NCBI GenBank assembly: GCA_016791115.1
Contig: JAEUNL010000032.1
Location: 1 to 64,000 of the forward strand
Length of the DNA: 64,000 nt
From: Rhodocyclaceae bacterium
GTDB lineage: Bacteria > Pseudomonadota > Gammaproteobacteria > Burkholderiales > Rhodocyclaceae
Reading direction: 5' to 3'
The notes beneath the pieces were generated by a model that ran no database searches, had not been told where the DNA came from, and saw nothing but the letters and a program-made list of their open reading frames with translations. This document shows positions 47,489 to 56,125 of this stretch, piece by piece (the first letter of the stretch is position 1; every line of letters begins with the position of its first letter). Position numbers and translations under genes: made by a program.

Positions 47489-48247
47489 GCCCAGCCTGAT
47501 CGCGGCCAATCCCAGCAATTCGTGTAGCGCCGCGGATGACTGGTGCATCGCGGCATCCCCGGGCAGAAAATCGTAGGAAACACTCGGGTGCGGCGACGCG
47601 AAGCCGGTCGGCGCCGCGATTACCTCGAAGCCTGCACGTTGGAAATACTCGCGCGCGCGTCGCATGTGCGAAGCATGGGTCACCAAGACGATGCGGCCGA
47701 CCCCTTCCTTCTTCAGAATGTCGCGCGAATAAAGCGCATTTTCGCGCGTATCGATGGAAGCCGACTCGGTCCATTTCACCGGCACGCCGAACTCGTGCTC
47801 CAGTGTCTCGCGCATCGACTGGGCAATCGGCGTGCCGCCCGATGGCGCTCCACCGCAAACGAGTACCGGCAGTCCGGTCTGCTTCGCCAGGCGCGCCCCG
47901 TAGCGAACGCGCTGCAGCGTGGATAATCCCACGGTGTCGGCGCCGCCGTACTCAGGTGCGTGGTTGTACGATGCGCCGCTCAGGATCACGATTGCCTGCC
48001 CCTTCTTCGCGGCCGCGATGTCGACCGGCGGAATGTCTTCCAGGCCGCTGAGCAGCAGGCTCGATGCAAATGGCGTGCTCAGCAGCAGCGCGCTGAGGAT
48101 TCCCGACCAGAACAGCAGCCGGCCGGTGCGCGGCAGTCGGCTGGCGATCAGTGCGCCAAACAGCATGGCAAGGATCGGTCCGACCGGAGGCAGAATCAGC
48201 GAAGCGGCGAGTTTTTTCGCGAAGAAGAGGGGCAGGAATTCGTCCAT
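47471..48247 (-). CDS. YdcF/ElyC-like DUF218 membrane protein
   Basis: 258 residues: two or three N-terminal hydrophobic segments (about 10-70) and a DUF218 domain (about 82-245; AIVILSGASYNHAPEYGG, ESASIDTRENALYSRDIL, RIVLVTHASHMRRAREYFQRAGF). E. coli ElyC of this family is needed for peptidoglycan assembly at low temperature; YdcF binds SAM. The architecture with the membrane anchors favours ElyC. Its terminal codons lie inside a 16-bp hairpin. Confidence 0.85.
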   Translation of the reverse strand: MDEFLPLFFAKKLAASLILPPVGPILAMLFGALIASRLPRTGRLLFWSGILSALLLSTPFASSLLLSGLEDIPPVDIAAAKKGQAIVILSGASYNHAPEYGGADTVGLSTLQRVRYGARLAKQTGLPVLVCGGAPSGGTPIAQSMRETLEHEFGVPVKWTESASIDTRENALYSRDILKKEGVGRIVLVTHASHMRRAREYFQRAGFEVIAAPTGFASPHPSVSYDFLPGDAAMHQSSAALHELLGLAAIRLGIDAAR

Positions 48248-48374
48248 CGGGATCGTGGTCCGGATTGTTGCCGGCGGCCGGTACGGCTATTATCGCAGCC
48301 GGAATCCCGAATGCCATGAACACGCCTACATCCAACCCAAAGTGCCATCAGGCGAAGCCTGCGGCTTCAATCTG

Positions 48375-48779
48375 ATGAATTTCGGCGCACCCGGCTGGAA
48401 AGAAGCCGTGTTTGCTGTCGTGGTGATCCTCGCGCTCTATGTCGGTCTTGCCCTGATTCGCTTGCTGCGGCCGAGAACGGCCGAGACCCGTACGGAGATG
48501 CCGCCGGCGCCGGACCAAACCTTGCTTCGCGGACTGCAGACGGAACTGGTCGGGCTTCGAGCCCAGATGGAGGCATTGCAGGCGGCTTGCGACGGATTGC
48601 GCGACGATGTCGATCAACTCAAGGCATCGCGCGCCGTTTCGCCCCAGTACAACGATGCACTGTCGCTTGCCCAGAGGGGAGGGCATGCCGAGGATATTGC
48701 CGAGGCTTGTGGCATATCCATCGGGGAAGCGGAGCTGGTCTGTGCTTTGGCAAGAAGCCGGGGAGGAGCGGACGCGTGA
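48375..48779 (+). CDS. DUF2802 small membrane protein
   Basis: 134 residues: one N-terminal membrane helix (about 8-27), a coiled-coil stretch (about 48-78; LQTELVGLRAQMEALQAACDGLRDDVDQL) and a helical C-terminal segment AQRGGHAEDIAEACGISIGEAELVCALAR that resembles a helix-turn-helix and is typical of DUF2802. DUF2802 genes often sit near flagellar or motility genes; that context is absent here. GTGA overlap with the next gene. Confidence 0.75.
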   Translation: MNFGAPGWKEAVFAVVVILALYVGLALIRLLRPRTAETRTEMPPAPDQTLLRGLQTELVGLRAQMEALQAACDGLRDDVDQLKASRAVSPQYNDALSLAQRGGHAEDIAEACGISIGEAELVCALARSRGGADA

Positions 48780-49522
48780 TCGACAAGACGGCTTCGCCGA
48801 ACTCGGACAAACGGCGGATCGAGCGGGGCGAGCGCAACAAATTGCTGGTGCGCATCGGTATCGCCGTGGTCCTGATTGTTGCCCTGATTGCTGCCCTTGC
48901 TTTGTTCGAAGGAACGCAGAAGGATGCCGAGCCGGAGGTCTCCGGTGTTTCGCCAAGCGTTGTACCGCCCGCGAAACCGACGCCCGGCGGAGCAAATCAG
49001 GCAAGCGGTTCGATTCAGTCGCCGCAGGTAGCGGATTCCCGAGTCGAGTCGCCTGCGGAACCCGAGCGCACTGCCGCGCCGGAGGCCGCAAAACCGGCTT
49101 CTCTAGACCGCGCGGGGTCTGCACCGGAAGATAGCTATCCGAGGCTTGTCGTCGGTCGGGGAGGCGAGCGATCGTCGCCTCACAAGATGCCGGCGGCATC
49201 GGCTGCGCCTGTACGAGCTGGTGCCGTGGAGCAGGCGTCGAGGGAGCGTGTCGCCGAGTCGCCGGCTACGCCGATGAAAGCGGAAGCGCCTTCGCCGGGC
49301 AAGCCGCCGAGCGGATTCGTCCTTCAGGTTGGCGTGTTCTCGAATCTTTCCAACGCGGAGGATTTGCGCAGGCGCCTTGTCGACGCCGGCATCCCGGCAC
49401 ATATCGAAGCGCGCGTGCAGGTCGGGCCGTTTGCATCACAGGCCGAAGCAGTGGCTGCGCAGCAGAAGCTGCGGGCACTCGGCATGGAACCGGGTATGCT
49501 GATTGCGCCGAAGCGCCCCTGA
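48776..49522 (+). CDS. SPOR-domain membrane protein
   Basis: 248 residues from a GTG that overlaps the previous stop. One membrane helix (about 32-50), a long low-complexity Pro/Ala/Ser/Glu linker (about 55-170) and a C-terminal SPOR domain (about 178-246; GFVLQVGVFSNLSNAEDLRRRL ... VQVGPFASQAEAVAAQQKL). SPOR domains bind glycan strands at the division septum. It is the second SPOR protein in this window and the better match to the family. Confidence 0.88.
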   Translation: MIDKTASPNSDKRRIERGERNKLLVRIGIAVVLIVALIAALALFEGTQKDAEPEVSGVSPSVVPPAKPTPGGANQASGSIQSPQVADSRVESPAEPERTAAPEAAKPASLDRAGSAPEDSYPRLVVGRGGERSSPHKMPAASAAPVRAGAVEQASRERVAESPATPMKAEAPSPGKPPSGFVLQVGVFSNLSNAEDLRRRLVDAGIPAHIEARVQVGPFASQAEAVAAQQKLRALGMEPGMLIAPKRP

Positions 49523-49530
49523 TTGGGGCC

Positions 49531-50280
49531 TTACGCCGGGCCGCAGACCGGGCATGCCGGATCACGCGCCAACTGGATGCTGCGCCAGTCTGCCGACAAG
49601 GCGTCGAAAAGCAGCAATCGGCCGTTGAGCGTTTCGCCGATACCGGCAACGAGCTTCAATGCCTCCGCAGCCTGCATAGTGCCGACGATGCCGGTCAAGG
49701 GAGCGAATACGCCCATCACCGCACATCTGACCTCTTCGACATCTTCCCCTTCAGGAAACAGGCAGTGGTAGCACGGGCCATCTGCCCGCCGTCGGTCGAA
49801 AACCGAGATCTGTCCGTCGAATCTGATCGCGGCCCCGGATACCAGCGGTTTTGCGCGGCGAACGCAGGCTCGATTGACCGCGTGGCGCGTTGCAAAGTTG
49901 TCGCAGCAGTCCAGGACGACCGTTGCGGCAGCGACTTCAGCATCGAGCCTCTCGCCGTCCAGACGCGATTGCAGCGCGATCACATCGACGTCCGGATTGA
50001 TCAGGTGAAGGGTATCGCGGCCCGATTCGACCTTCGGTCGCCCGACCGAAGGGGTGTGGTGGAGAATCTGTCTTTGCAGGTTGGTCAGGTCGACGGTATC
50101 GCCATCGCAAAGTACGATCGTGCCGATTCCGGCGGCGGCGAGGTAGAGTGCCGCCGGGGAGCCGAGACCTCCGGCCCCGATAACGAGGGCGCGCGCTTCC
50201 AGCAACCGCGTCTGCCCCTCGATGCCGATCTGGTCGAGCAGAATGTGGCGGCTATAGCGAAGCAGTTGTTCGTCGTTCAT
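49531..50280 (-). CDS. moeB: MoeB/ThiF/HesA-type adenylyltransferase
   Basis: 249 residues, an E1-like enzyme that adenylates the C-terminal glycine of a sulfur-carrier protein (MoaD or ThiS). Nucleotide loop VIGAGGLGSPAALYLAAAG, NLQRQILH with the catalytic arginine, DCCDNFATRHAVN and zinc ligands CYHC and CPVCG are present. It lacks the C-terminal rhodanese domain of longer MoeZ/ThiF forms. Whether it serves molybdopterin or thiamine cannot be told from this window. Confidence 0.9.
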   Translation of the reverse strand: MNDEQLLRYSRHILLDQIGIEGQTRLLEARALVIGAGGLGSPAALYLAAAGIGTIVLCDGDTVDLTNLQRQILHHTPSVGRPKVESGRDTLHLINPDVDVIALQSRLDGERLDAEVAAATVVLDCCDNFATRHAVNRACVRRAKPLVSGAAIRFDGQISVFDRRRADGPCYHCLFPEGEDVEEVRCAVMGVFAPLTGIVGTMQAAEALKLVAGIGETLNGRLLLFDALSADWRSIQLARDPACPVCGPA

Positions 50281-50358
50281 CTCGAAGCGTTGTCAGGCGT
50301 GTCCGGTGCGTTGAAGGCCGATTACTTTCGTCCGGACGGCCCGGCGCTGGGCAAACGG

Positions 50359-50808
50359 TTACTTGTATTCGCGCAGTTCCGGCGGCGTATCGTCGCGATC
50401 ACCGTGGAGGTGGTGATCCCACGCCTTCACATAGACCTCGTTCGACTTCTTGATCAGTCGTTGCGGCGACCGGAGGGTATGAAGCTGCGTCTGCTCGCAG
50501 TATCGAACGAGGGCCCGGACAATTTTGCTGTACAGCGTGTTGTCCAGATGAAAGCCCTGTTGCCGTAGGGCTTCTTCGAGACCCTCGAGTGTGTAGTCGA
50601 AAATGTCGTACGAAACCGTCAGCGCGCGACGGCCCTCGATGGCCTCGACGCGCAAACCCTCCAGGCCGGACAGTAGCTCGAATGCCCGATGCGTTTGTTC
50701 AGGCGGCAGCGCGCCGAAGCGAAGCTCGCGACGCTTGAAAGTGCCCGGTGTGGGTACGAACGTCGGTCCGGAATGCACTGCGTGGCCGTGGTTGGCTGAC
50801 TGACGCAT
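50359..50808 (-). CDS. Hypothetical protein with a possible ferredoxin-like fold
   Basis: 149 residues of unknown function. The middle section (about 40-90; GLEGLRVEAIEGRRALTVSYDIFDYTLEGLEEALRQQGFHL) resembles heavy-metal-associated or ferredoxin-like beta-alpha-beta folds but lacks the CxxC metal motif. The C-terminus is acidic and conserved in style (WDHHLHGDRDDTPPELREYK). It is encoded between moeB and ctpA on the same strand, with 33 bp to ctpA. Confidence 0.65.
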   Translation of the reverse strand: MRQSANHGHAVHSGPTFVPTPGTFKRRELRFGALPPEQTHRAFELLSGLEGLRVEAIEGRRALTVSYDIFDYTLEGLEEALRQQGFHLDNTLYSKIVRALVRYCEQTQLHTLRSPQRLIKKSNEVYVKAWDHHLHGDRDDTPPELREYK

Positions 50809-50841
50809 CCTGCCTCCCCGCCCGGCTGCCGCCGGGGCGCA

Positions 50842-52233
50842 TTATTTTGCCTGAATGATCTGCAATCCCTTGAGCAAATTCACTGCCTGCGAGAGCTGAT
50901 AGTCGTTCTTCCCGCCGATCTCGAACGGCGGTTTGCCCTCTTCGTCCTCTGCCTTCGGTTTTGCATCTTTCTTGTCGGCCTTGCTCTGCGGTTCGGGTTT
51001 CGCCTTTGGAGCCGCACCGCCTTCCGGGTTGTCCAGATGGCGCTCGAGGTCGGCTTCCCGAATGCGCGGGCCCAAGTCTCCGCCTGCGGTGTCTTCCACC
51101 TTGATGTCCGGTTCGATGCCCTTGGCCTGGATCGAGCGTCCGTTCGGCGTGAAATAGCGGGCCGTGGTCAGCTTGATCGCGGTGTTGTTATTGAGCGGCA
51201 GGATGGTCTGCACGGAACCCTTGCCAAAGCTCTGGGTCCCCAGAACGACGGCCCGCTTATGATCCTGCAGTGCGCCGGCGACAATCTCGGACGCGGAGGC
51301 AGATCCGCCATTAACCAGTACGACCATCGGTACCGTCTTGACGGATGGCGGCAGGGTCTTCAGGAAATCCTCTCGCGTCCCGCGCAGGTAATCTTCGCTG
51401 ATCGCGAAATACTTGCGCTTGGCGTCTTCGGTGCGTCCGTCGGTCGAGACAACCAGTGCCTTGGGCGGAAGGAAGGCAGCCGAGACGCCGACCGCGCCGT
51501 GGAGCAGACCGCCCGGATCGTTTCGCAGATCAAGCACGAGTCCTTTCATCGGGCCCTGCTTGAACAACTCGTTCAGGTGCTTGACCAAGTATTGGGTCGT
51601 GCTCTCCTGGAATTGCGTCACACGGACGTAGCCGTACCCCGGTTCGACCAGCTTCGACTTCACGCTCTGAACCTTGATCACTTCGCGAACGAGGGTGATG
51701 ACGAGCGGTTTGGTTTCTCCCTTCCGGGAAATCGTCAGCGTAATGGGCGTCTTTGGCTTGCCGCGCATACGCTTGACGGCATCGTTCAGCGTCATGCCCT
51801 TCACGGCGGTATCGTCCAACTTGATGATCAGGTCGCCGGCCTTGACCCCGGCGCGGAATGCCGGCGTGTCCTCGATCGGCGAAACCACCTTGACGAAGCC
51901 GTCTTCCATCCCGACTTCGATTCCCAGTCCACCGAACTCGCCCTGGGTGCCGACCTGCAGATCCTTGAACGCGTCCGCATCGAGATATGCCGAATGGGGA
52001 TCCAGGTTGGACAGCATGCCGCTGATCGCGTTGTTGATCAGCTTCTTGTCTTCGACCGACTCGACGTAGCCAGTCTTGATCGCGTTGAAGACGTCGGCGA
52101 AGGAGCGCAATTCCTCGACCGGCAGCGGACTCGCCGCCTCCTTGTTGGCGTTCGCCGAGAAATTCAGGCTGATCAGCACGCCGGCCAGCACACCGATCCC
52201 GACGAGTCCTGCTTGCTTCAACTTGGTCTGCAT
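50842..52233 (-). CDS. ctpA: Carboxy-terminal processing protease (S41)
   Basis: 463 residues exported by an N-terminal signal/anchor (about 8-26). A PDZ domain (about 95-175) precedes the S41 tail-specific protease domain; the serine lies in NGGSASASEIVAGAL and the lysine in SFGKGSVQ, so the Ser/Lys dyad is present. CtpA-type proteases degrade periplasmic proteins, including cell-wall hydrolases in some species. The C-terminal about 60 residues are Lys/Glu/Ala-rich. Next to EnvC, an amidase activator. Confidence 0.95.
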   Translation of the reverse strand: MQTKLKQAGLVGIGVLAGVLISLNFSANANKEAASPLPVEELRSFADVFNAIKTGYVESVEDKKLINNAISGMLSNLDPHSAYLDADAFKDLQVGTQGEFGGLGIEVGMEDGFVKVVSPIEDTPAFRAGVKAGDLIIKLDDTAVKGMTLNDAVKRMRGKPKTPITLTISRKGETKPLVITLVREVIKVQSVKSKLVEPGYGYVRVTQFQESTTQYLVKHLNELFKQGPMKGLVLDLRNDPGGLLHGAVGVSAAFLPPKALVVSTDGRTEDAKRKYFAISEDYLRGTREDFLKTLPPSVKTVPMVVLVNGGSASASEIVAGALQDHKRAVVLGTQSFGKGSVQTILPLNNNTAIKLTTARYFTPNGRSIQAKGIEPDIKVEDTAGGDLGPRIREADLERHLDNPEGGAAPKAKPEPQSKADKKDAKPKAEDEEGKPPFEIGGKNDYQLSQAVNLLKGLQIIQAK

Positions 52234-52242
52234 TGACGTTTC

Positions 52243-53613
52243 CTACCTGAGACTGACCCACCGCATCGGGTCGATGGGCTGCCCACGATGCCTGAGTTCA
52301 AAGTATAAACCGGATTCCTCGCTGCCACCGCTGTTGCCTACCGAGGCAATCGCGTCGCCGGCGCGCACCGTTTCTCCGACCCCCTTCAGGACGGATTCGT
52401 TGTAACCATAGATCGACATGTAGTCTTCTCCATGATCGACGATCACCAGATTGCCGAAGCCCCGCAGCCAATCCGCAAAGGCGATCCGTCCCGCTGCCAC
52501 TGCCTTGACTTCCCCACCGGTTCCGGCCCGGATGAACACCCCGCGCCACGACGAACCTCCATCCGCTCTTGGACTGCCAAACCGGTTCATCAGTTCGCCG
52601 CGCACCGGCAAGCGCAATTTCCCCCGCAGTTGGGCAAACGGGGTGCCGCCGGGATGTGCCTGCGGAATCTGTTCGACGCGCGAAACGGGCGGTGGGTCTG
52701 TTCTGGTGGGATCAGGTACGCGTGCGGCGTGCGATTGCGGCGGCTCGGCCGGAGACGGCGATTTCGTCTCCGCCGCGCTTCTTGCAATCGCTTCCTGTTG
52801 CCGCCGCTTGTCCTCTGTAAGCTGTGCAAGGCGGTGCGCCTTTTCGGCGGCGATAGCCTGTTTGCGGGCCAGTTCGGCGAGACCGTCGATCAACCGGGTC
52901 AGCCGCCCTTCGTCCCTCTTCAGATTGCCGACCTCCCGCCTTTGTGCTCGCAGTTTTTCCGACAAGTGGGCCAGCATGAGCTTGCGTTTCTTCTGCTGTT
53001 CGGCCAGTTGTGCGATTTCTTGTTTCTGTTCCGATTCGATTTCGGCCAGGGTATCGCGGGTTTGTCTTGCCTGGTCGAGCAGCGCCTTTTGCTCTGCGAG
53101 CGAGGTGCGCAGCTGGCCGATCAGGTCGGCCTCCGAGCGGGATAGCTGCTTCAGGTAATAGAGGTCGCGCGCCAGCTGGTTCGGATCGCTGCCCGACAGC
53201 ATGTGGCGGAGTCCCTGCGCCTGGCCGCTGACGTAGTACCGGTTGAGCAGCTTCTCGAGAGCGGTCTGCTGGGAGCGGATGGTGCCCTCCAGGCGCCGCC
53301 CCGTCTCCGCTGCGCGCGCCAACTCGCTTTCCGCCGCCGCACGATTGGCGGCAAGTTCCCGTAGGTGGCGCTGGCTCGCCGATATCGACTGTTCGGAGTC
53401 GCGTAGCGCCTCGAGGGTGTCGTCCCGCGATTCTTCGCTGCGAGCGATTTCGCGCTGCAGGTCGCGGATGCGCGCCTGGACGTCCTGAAGGCTGGAGCGG
53501 CGCTCCGCGATCGACGCGCCCGGCGCATCCTTCTGCGCCATGAGTGGGCCGGGGGCGAGAGCAAGTGCACCCCAGAGCAGCGCTATGGCTGCGGCAACCT
53601 GCCCCCGGCGCAT
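52243..53613 (-). CDS. envC: Murein hydrolase activator EnvC
   Basis: 456 residues: signal peptide (about 1-26), a long coiled coil (about 35-270) and a C-terminal LytM/M23 domain (about 340-456). The zinc-binding residues of active LytM enzymes are absent (WRGVF where HxGxD is expected, LYFELRH where LHFE is expected), so it is a non-enzymatic activator of amidases at the septum. The ATG at 53613 begins the signal peptide; the reading frame upstream lies within gpmA. EnvC-CtpA adjacency is usual in this group. Confidence 0.93.
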   Translation of the reverse strand: MRRGQVAAAIALLWGALALAPGPLMAQKDAPGASIAERRSSLQDVQARIRDLQREIARSEESRDDTLEALRDSEQSISASQRHLRELAANRAAAESELARAAETGRRLEGTIRSQQTALEKLLNRYYVSGQAQGLRHMLSGSDPNQLARDLYYLKQLSRSEADLIGQLRTSLAEQKALLDQARQTRDTLAEIESEQKQEIAQLAEQQKKRKLMLAHLSEKLRAQRREVGNLKRDEGRLTRLIDGLAELARKQAIAAEKAHRLAQLTEDKRRQQEAIARSAAETKSPSPAEPPQSHAARVPDPTRTDPPPVSRVEQIPQAHPGGTPFAQLRGKLRLPVRGELMNRFGSPRADGGSSWRGVFIRAGTGGEVKAVAAGRIAFADWLRGFGNLVIVDHGEDYMSIYGYNESVLKGVGETVRAGDAIASVGNSGGSEESGLYFELRHRGQPIDPMRWVSLR

Positions 53614-53642
53614 CGGCTCGGTTCTGGCGGCGCGAGTATCGG

Positions 53643-54392
53643 TCAGCCCTTCGACTTGCCTTGGTTGGCTACCGCGGCCATGGCGGCCGCGATCTCCTCC
53701 GGGTTGCCAAGATAGTAGTTGCGGATCGGTTTCAGGTCGTCGGTCAGTTCGTAGACCAGCGGCTGGGCGGTCGGAATGTTGAGCCCGACGATATCCTTGT
53801 CCGATACGTTGTCGAGATACTTGATCAACGCACGTAAACTGTTGCCGTGTGCGGCGATGAGTACGCTCTTGCCGTCTTGTACCGTCGGCGCGATGGTTTC
53901 GTGCCAGAACGGGAGAAAGCGTGCAACCGTGTCTTTCAGGCATTCGGTGCGAGGGAAATCGGAGGCAGCAAGGTCGGCGTAGCGCGGGTCGTCCAGCGAA
54001 AGGCGAGGATCGCCCTCGTCAAGCGCAGGGGGCGGTGTGTCGTAGGCGCGCCGCCAGATCAGAACCTGTTCGTCACCGAATTTCGCTGCAGTTTCTGCCT
54101 TGTTGAGCCCCTGTAGGGCGCCGTAATGCCGTTCGTTCAGACGCCACGAATGCCGGACCGGTATCCACATCCGGTCCATTTCCTCGAGCACCGTCCACAG
54201 CGTCTTGATCGCGCGGCTCAGCACCGAGGTATAAGCGATATCGAATGCGTATCCCTCTCGTTTGAGGAGCTGTCCGGCAGCCTTGGCTTCTGCGAGGCCT
54301 TTCGCCGTTAGCCCGACGTCGGTCCAGCCGGTGAAACGGTTCTCCTGGTTCCAGATGGATTCGCCGTGGCGCAATAGTACGATTTTCTTCAT
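53643..54392 (-). CDS. gpmA: 2,3-bisphosphoglycerate-dependent phosphoglycerate mutase
   Basis: Interconverts 3- and 2-phosphoglycerate in glycolysis. The ATG at 54392 gives 249 residues, in the normal range. It begins [14 protein letters not shown] with the phosphorylated histidine, then [25 protein letters not shown] and [12 protein letters not shown] with the second catalytic histidine. It is divergent from the ArsR gene and convergent with no neighbour; envC follows 29 bp downstream on the same strand. Confidence 0.97.
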   Translation of the reverse strand: MKKIVLLRHGESIWNQENRFTGWTDVGLTAKGLAEAKAAGQLLKREGYAFDIAYTSVLSRAIKTLWTVLEEMDRMWIPVRHSWRLNERHYGALQGLNKAETAAKFGDEQVLIWRRAYDTPPPALDEGDPRLSLDDPRYADLAASDFPRTECLKDTVARFLPFWHETIAPTVQDGKSVLIAAHGNSLRALIKYLDNVSDKDIVGLNIPTAQPLVYELTDDLKPIRNYYLGNPEEIAAAMAAVANQGKSKG

Positions 54393-54516
54393 GACAATGG
54401 ATTCTAGTAGAGAGGGAAGATCGGGTGATTCTGTCTGGCGCCTACGTGGCAGCGTCACGCAAGCTGCCATGGCCGGAAAAATCGGGAAGGGCGCCGACGC
54501 GGCAAAAATTCCATTC

Positions 54517-54522
54517 TATAAT
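54517..54522 (+). promoter_or_regulatory. Consensus -10 element upstream of the ArsR gene
   Basis: TATAAT at 54517-54522, a perfect -10 in the gpmA-arsR divergent gap. No matching -35 lies 17 bp upstream, which suits an activator-dependent or otherwise regulated promoter. Confidence 0.45.
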
Positions 54523-54597
54523 AAGCGCTTTACCAACACGACCGCATTGCAGGCTTCATACGTGGGAAATCCGGCAGAAATCAAGGCGATCACCAGC

Positions 54598-54900
54598 ATG
54601 ATCGACAAGCAGGAGCACATCGAAACTGCGGCGCGAGCGCTGAAATCGATCGCCCATCCTTTGCGTCTGAAGATTCTTTGCGTGCTCGGCAGTGACGAGG
54701 TGTGCGTGCAGGATATCGTCGATGCGGTGGGCACGTCGCAGAGCAATATTTCCCAGCATCTCGCGATCCTGCGCGACAAGGGTGTGCTTTTGACGCGCAA
54801 GGACGCCAACCGCGTTTATTACCGTATTGGCGACAGCCGCACTTTGCAGCTCATATCCCTGATGCGCGAAGTCTTTTGCGAAGATTCGCCGCAGCGCTGA
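54598..54900 (+). CDS. ArsR-family regulator, possible persulfide sensor
   Basis: 100 residues from the ATG at 54598, covering the full winged helix (HPLRLKIL ... DIVDAVGTSQSNISQHLAILRDKGVLLTRKDANRVYYRI). The ELCVC metal motif of ArsR is not present. Cysteines are Cys28, Cys36 and Cys94; the 28/94 pair is 66 residues apart, the same spacing as the sensing pairs Cys41/Cys107 of SqrR and Cys42/Cys108 of BigR (from memory). With rhodanese and glutaredoxin genes next, sulfane-sulfur sensing is inferred. A longer frame upstream is open but atypical. Confidence 0.8.
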   Translation: MIDKQEHIETAARALKSIAHPLRLKILCVLGSDEVCVQDIVDAVGTSQSNISQHLAILRDKGVLLTRKDANRVYYRIGDSRTLQLISLMREVFCEDSPQR

Positions 54901-54925
54901 ACGCGGCAGGGCATTCGGACCAATC

Positions 54926-55336
54926 ATGGATTTTCTCAAAGCAAACCTGATGTGGGTGGTGATGGCGGCGGTTTCCGGCGGCATGCTGTTGTGGCCCCTT
55001 ATTCGCAGCCGTACGGCGGGCCCCAGCGTATCGCCGCTCGAGGCGACGCTCCTGATCAACAGGGAAGATGCACTGGTTCTGGATGTGCGCGAACCTGCCG
55101 AATGGTCGAGAGGCCATATTCCCAATGCGCGGCATATACCGCTCGGGCAGATCGAGAAGCGGCTCGGGGAACTCGACAAATACAAGAACAAGCCGATCAT
55201 CGTCAGTTGCGCCAGCGGCACCAGGTCGAGTTCGGTATGCGGTACCTTGCGCAAGGCGGGTTTCGAGAAAGTTTTCAATCTGGCCGGCGGCATTCCTGCG
55301 TGGGAACAGGCCGGACAGCCCGTCACAACGCGTTAA
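54926..55336 (+). CDS. Membrane-anchored rhodanese (YibN-like)
   Basis: 136 residues: an N-terminal membrane helix (about 8-26) followed by a rhodanese domain with active-site loop CASGTRS; LVLDVREPAEWSRGHIPNARHIPL is the characteristic first half. It is encoded just after the ArsR gene (25 bp) and before glutaredoxin (8 bp) and secB, the same order as yibN-grxC-secB in enterobacteria. Its sulfur acceptor is unknown. Confidence 0.92.
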   Translation: MDFLKANLMWVVMAAVSGGMLLWPLIRSRTAGPSVSPLEATLLINREDALVLDVREPAEWSRGHIPNARHIPLGQIEKRLGELDKYKNKPIIVSCASGTRSSSVCGTLRKAGFEKVFNLAGGIPAWEQAGQPVTTR

Positions 55337-55344
55337 TCGTGAAG

Positions 55345-55602
55345 ATGCCCAAGGTCGTCATGTATTCGACCGGCGTGTGCCCTTACTGCGTTCGCGCCGA
55401 GCAGTTGCTCAATCGCAAGGGCGTAACCAGCATCGAGAAAATCCGCGTCGATCTTGATCCGGCTCGGCGCGTCGAGATGATGGAAAAAACCGGCCGGCGC
55501 ACCGTGCCGCAAATCTACATCGGCGACACCCACGTTGGCGGTTTCGACGACCTGGCAGCGCTGGATCACGCCGGTTCGCTCGATGTGCTGCTTGCCGGCT
55601 GA
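55345..55602 (+). CDS. grxC: Glutaredoxin 3
   Basis: 85 residues, glutathione-dependent thiol-disulfide reductase with the dithiol site GVCPYC (Cys12, Cys15), the TVPQIYIG cis-proline loop and the GGFDDL glutathione-binding turn. ATG 55345 is taken; a GTG six bases earlier would add two residues. Located between rhodanese and secB, as in E. coli. Confidence 0.95.
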   Translation: MPKVVMYSTGVCPYCVRAEQLLNRKGVTSIEKIRVDLDPARRVEMMEKTGRRTVPQIYIGDTHVGGFDDLAALDHAGSLDVLLAG

Positions 55603-55659
55603 ATTTCCGATAAACACCCATCCGCGCTAGGCGCGGCCTTTACATCCAACGAGACCATC

Positions 55660-56121
55660 ATGGCTGAAACCGAGCAAGCCCAGTTCACTATCGAAAAGAT
55701 TTACGTCAAGGATCTTTCCCTCGAAATTCCCAATGCGCCCCAGATCTTCCTGCAGCGCGAGCAACCGGAAGTGCAGGTGCAACTCCACACCGAAGCCGCG
55801 GCCGTCGACGAAGGCATCTATCAGTGCCTGCTGACGGTTACGGTCACGGCGAAGCTCGGCGAAAAGACCATGTTTCTGGTGGAGGCTGGCCAAGCGGGCA
55901 TTTTCCAGATCCGCAACGTACCGCAGCAGGATCTCGATCCGATACTGTCGATTGCGTGCCCGAACATACTGTTCCCGTATGTTCGAGAAACGATCTCCGA
56001 CACGATCGGTCGCGCGGGCTTTCCGCCCGTGTTGCTCGCCCCGGTCAATTTCGAGGTGCTCTACCAGCAGCGCCTGCAACAGCAACAGGGTGCGCAGCAG
56101 CCGGCCGCGCCGCTGCAGTAA
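55660..56121 (+). CDS. secB: Protein-export chaperone SecB
   Basis: 153 residues. Cytoplasmic homotetrameric chaperone that keeps preproteins unfolded and passes them to SecA. Family motifs: IEKIYVKDLSLEIPNAPQIF, QAGIFQIRN and CPNILFPYVRETISDTIGRAGFPPVLLAPVNFEVLY. The tail is glutamine-rich (QQRLQQQQGAQQ). It is followed by an SH3-like gene 4 bp away and gpsA, consistent with grxC-secB-gpsA synteny. Confidence 0.97.
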   Translation: MAETEQAQFTIEKIYVKDLSLEIPNAPQIFLQREQPEVQVQLHTEAAAVDEGIYQCLLTVTVTAKLGEKTMFLVEAGQAGIFQIRNVPQQDLDPILSIACPNILFPYVRETISDTIGRAGFPPVLLAPVNFEVLYQQRLQQQQGAQQPAAPLQ

Positions 56122-56125
56122 CGCG

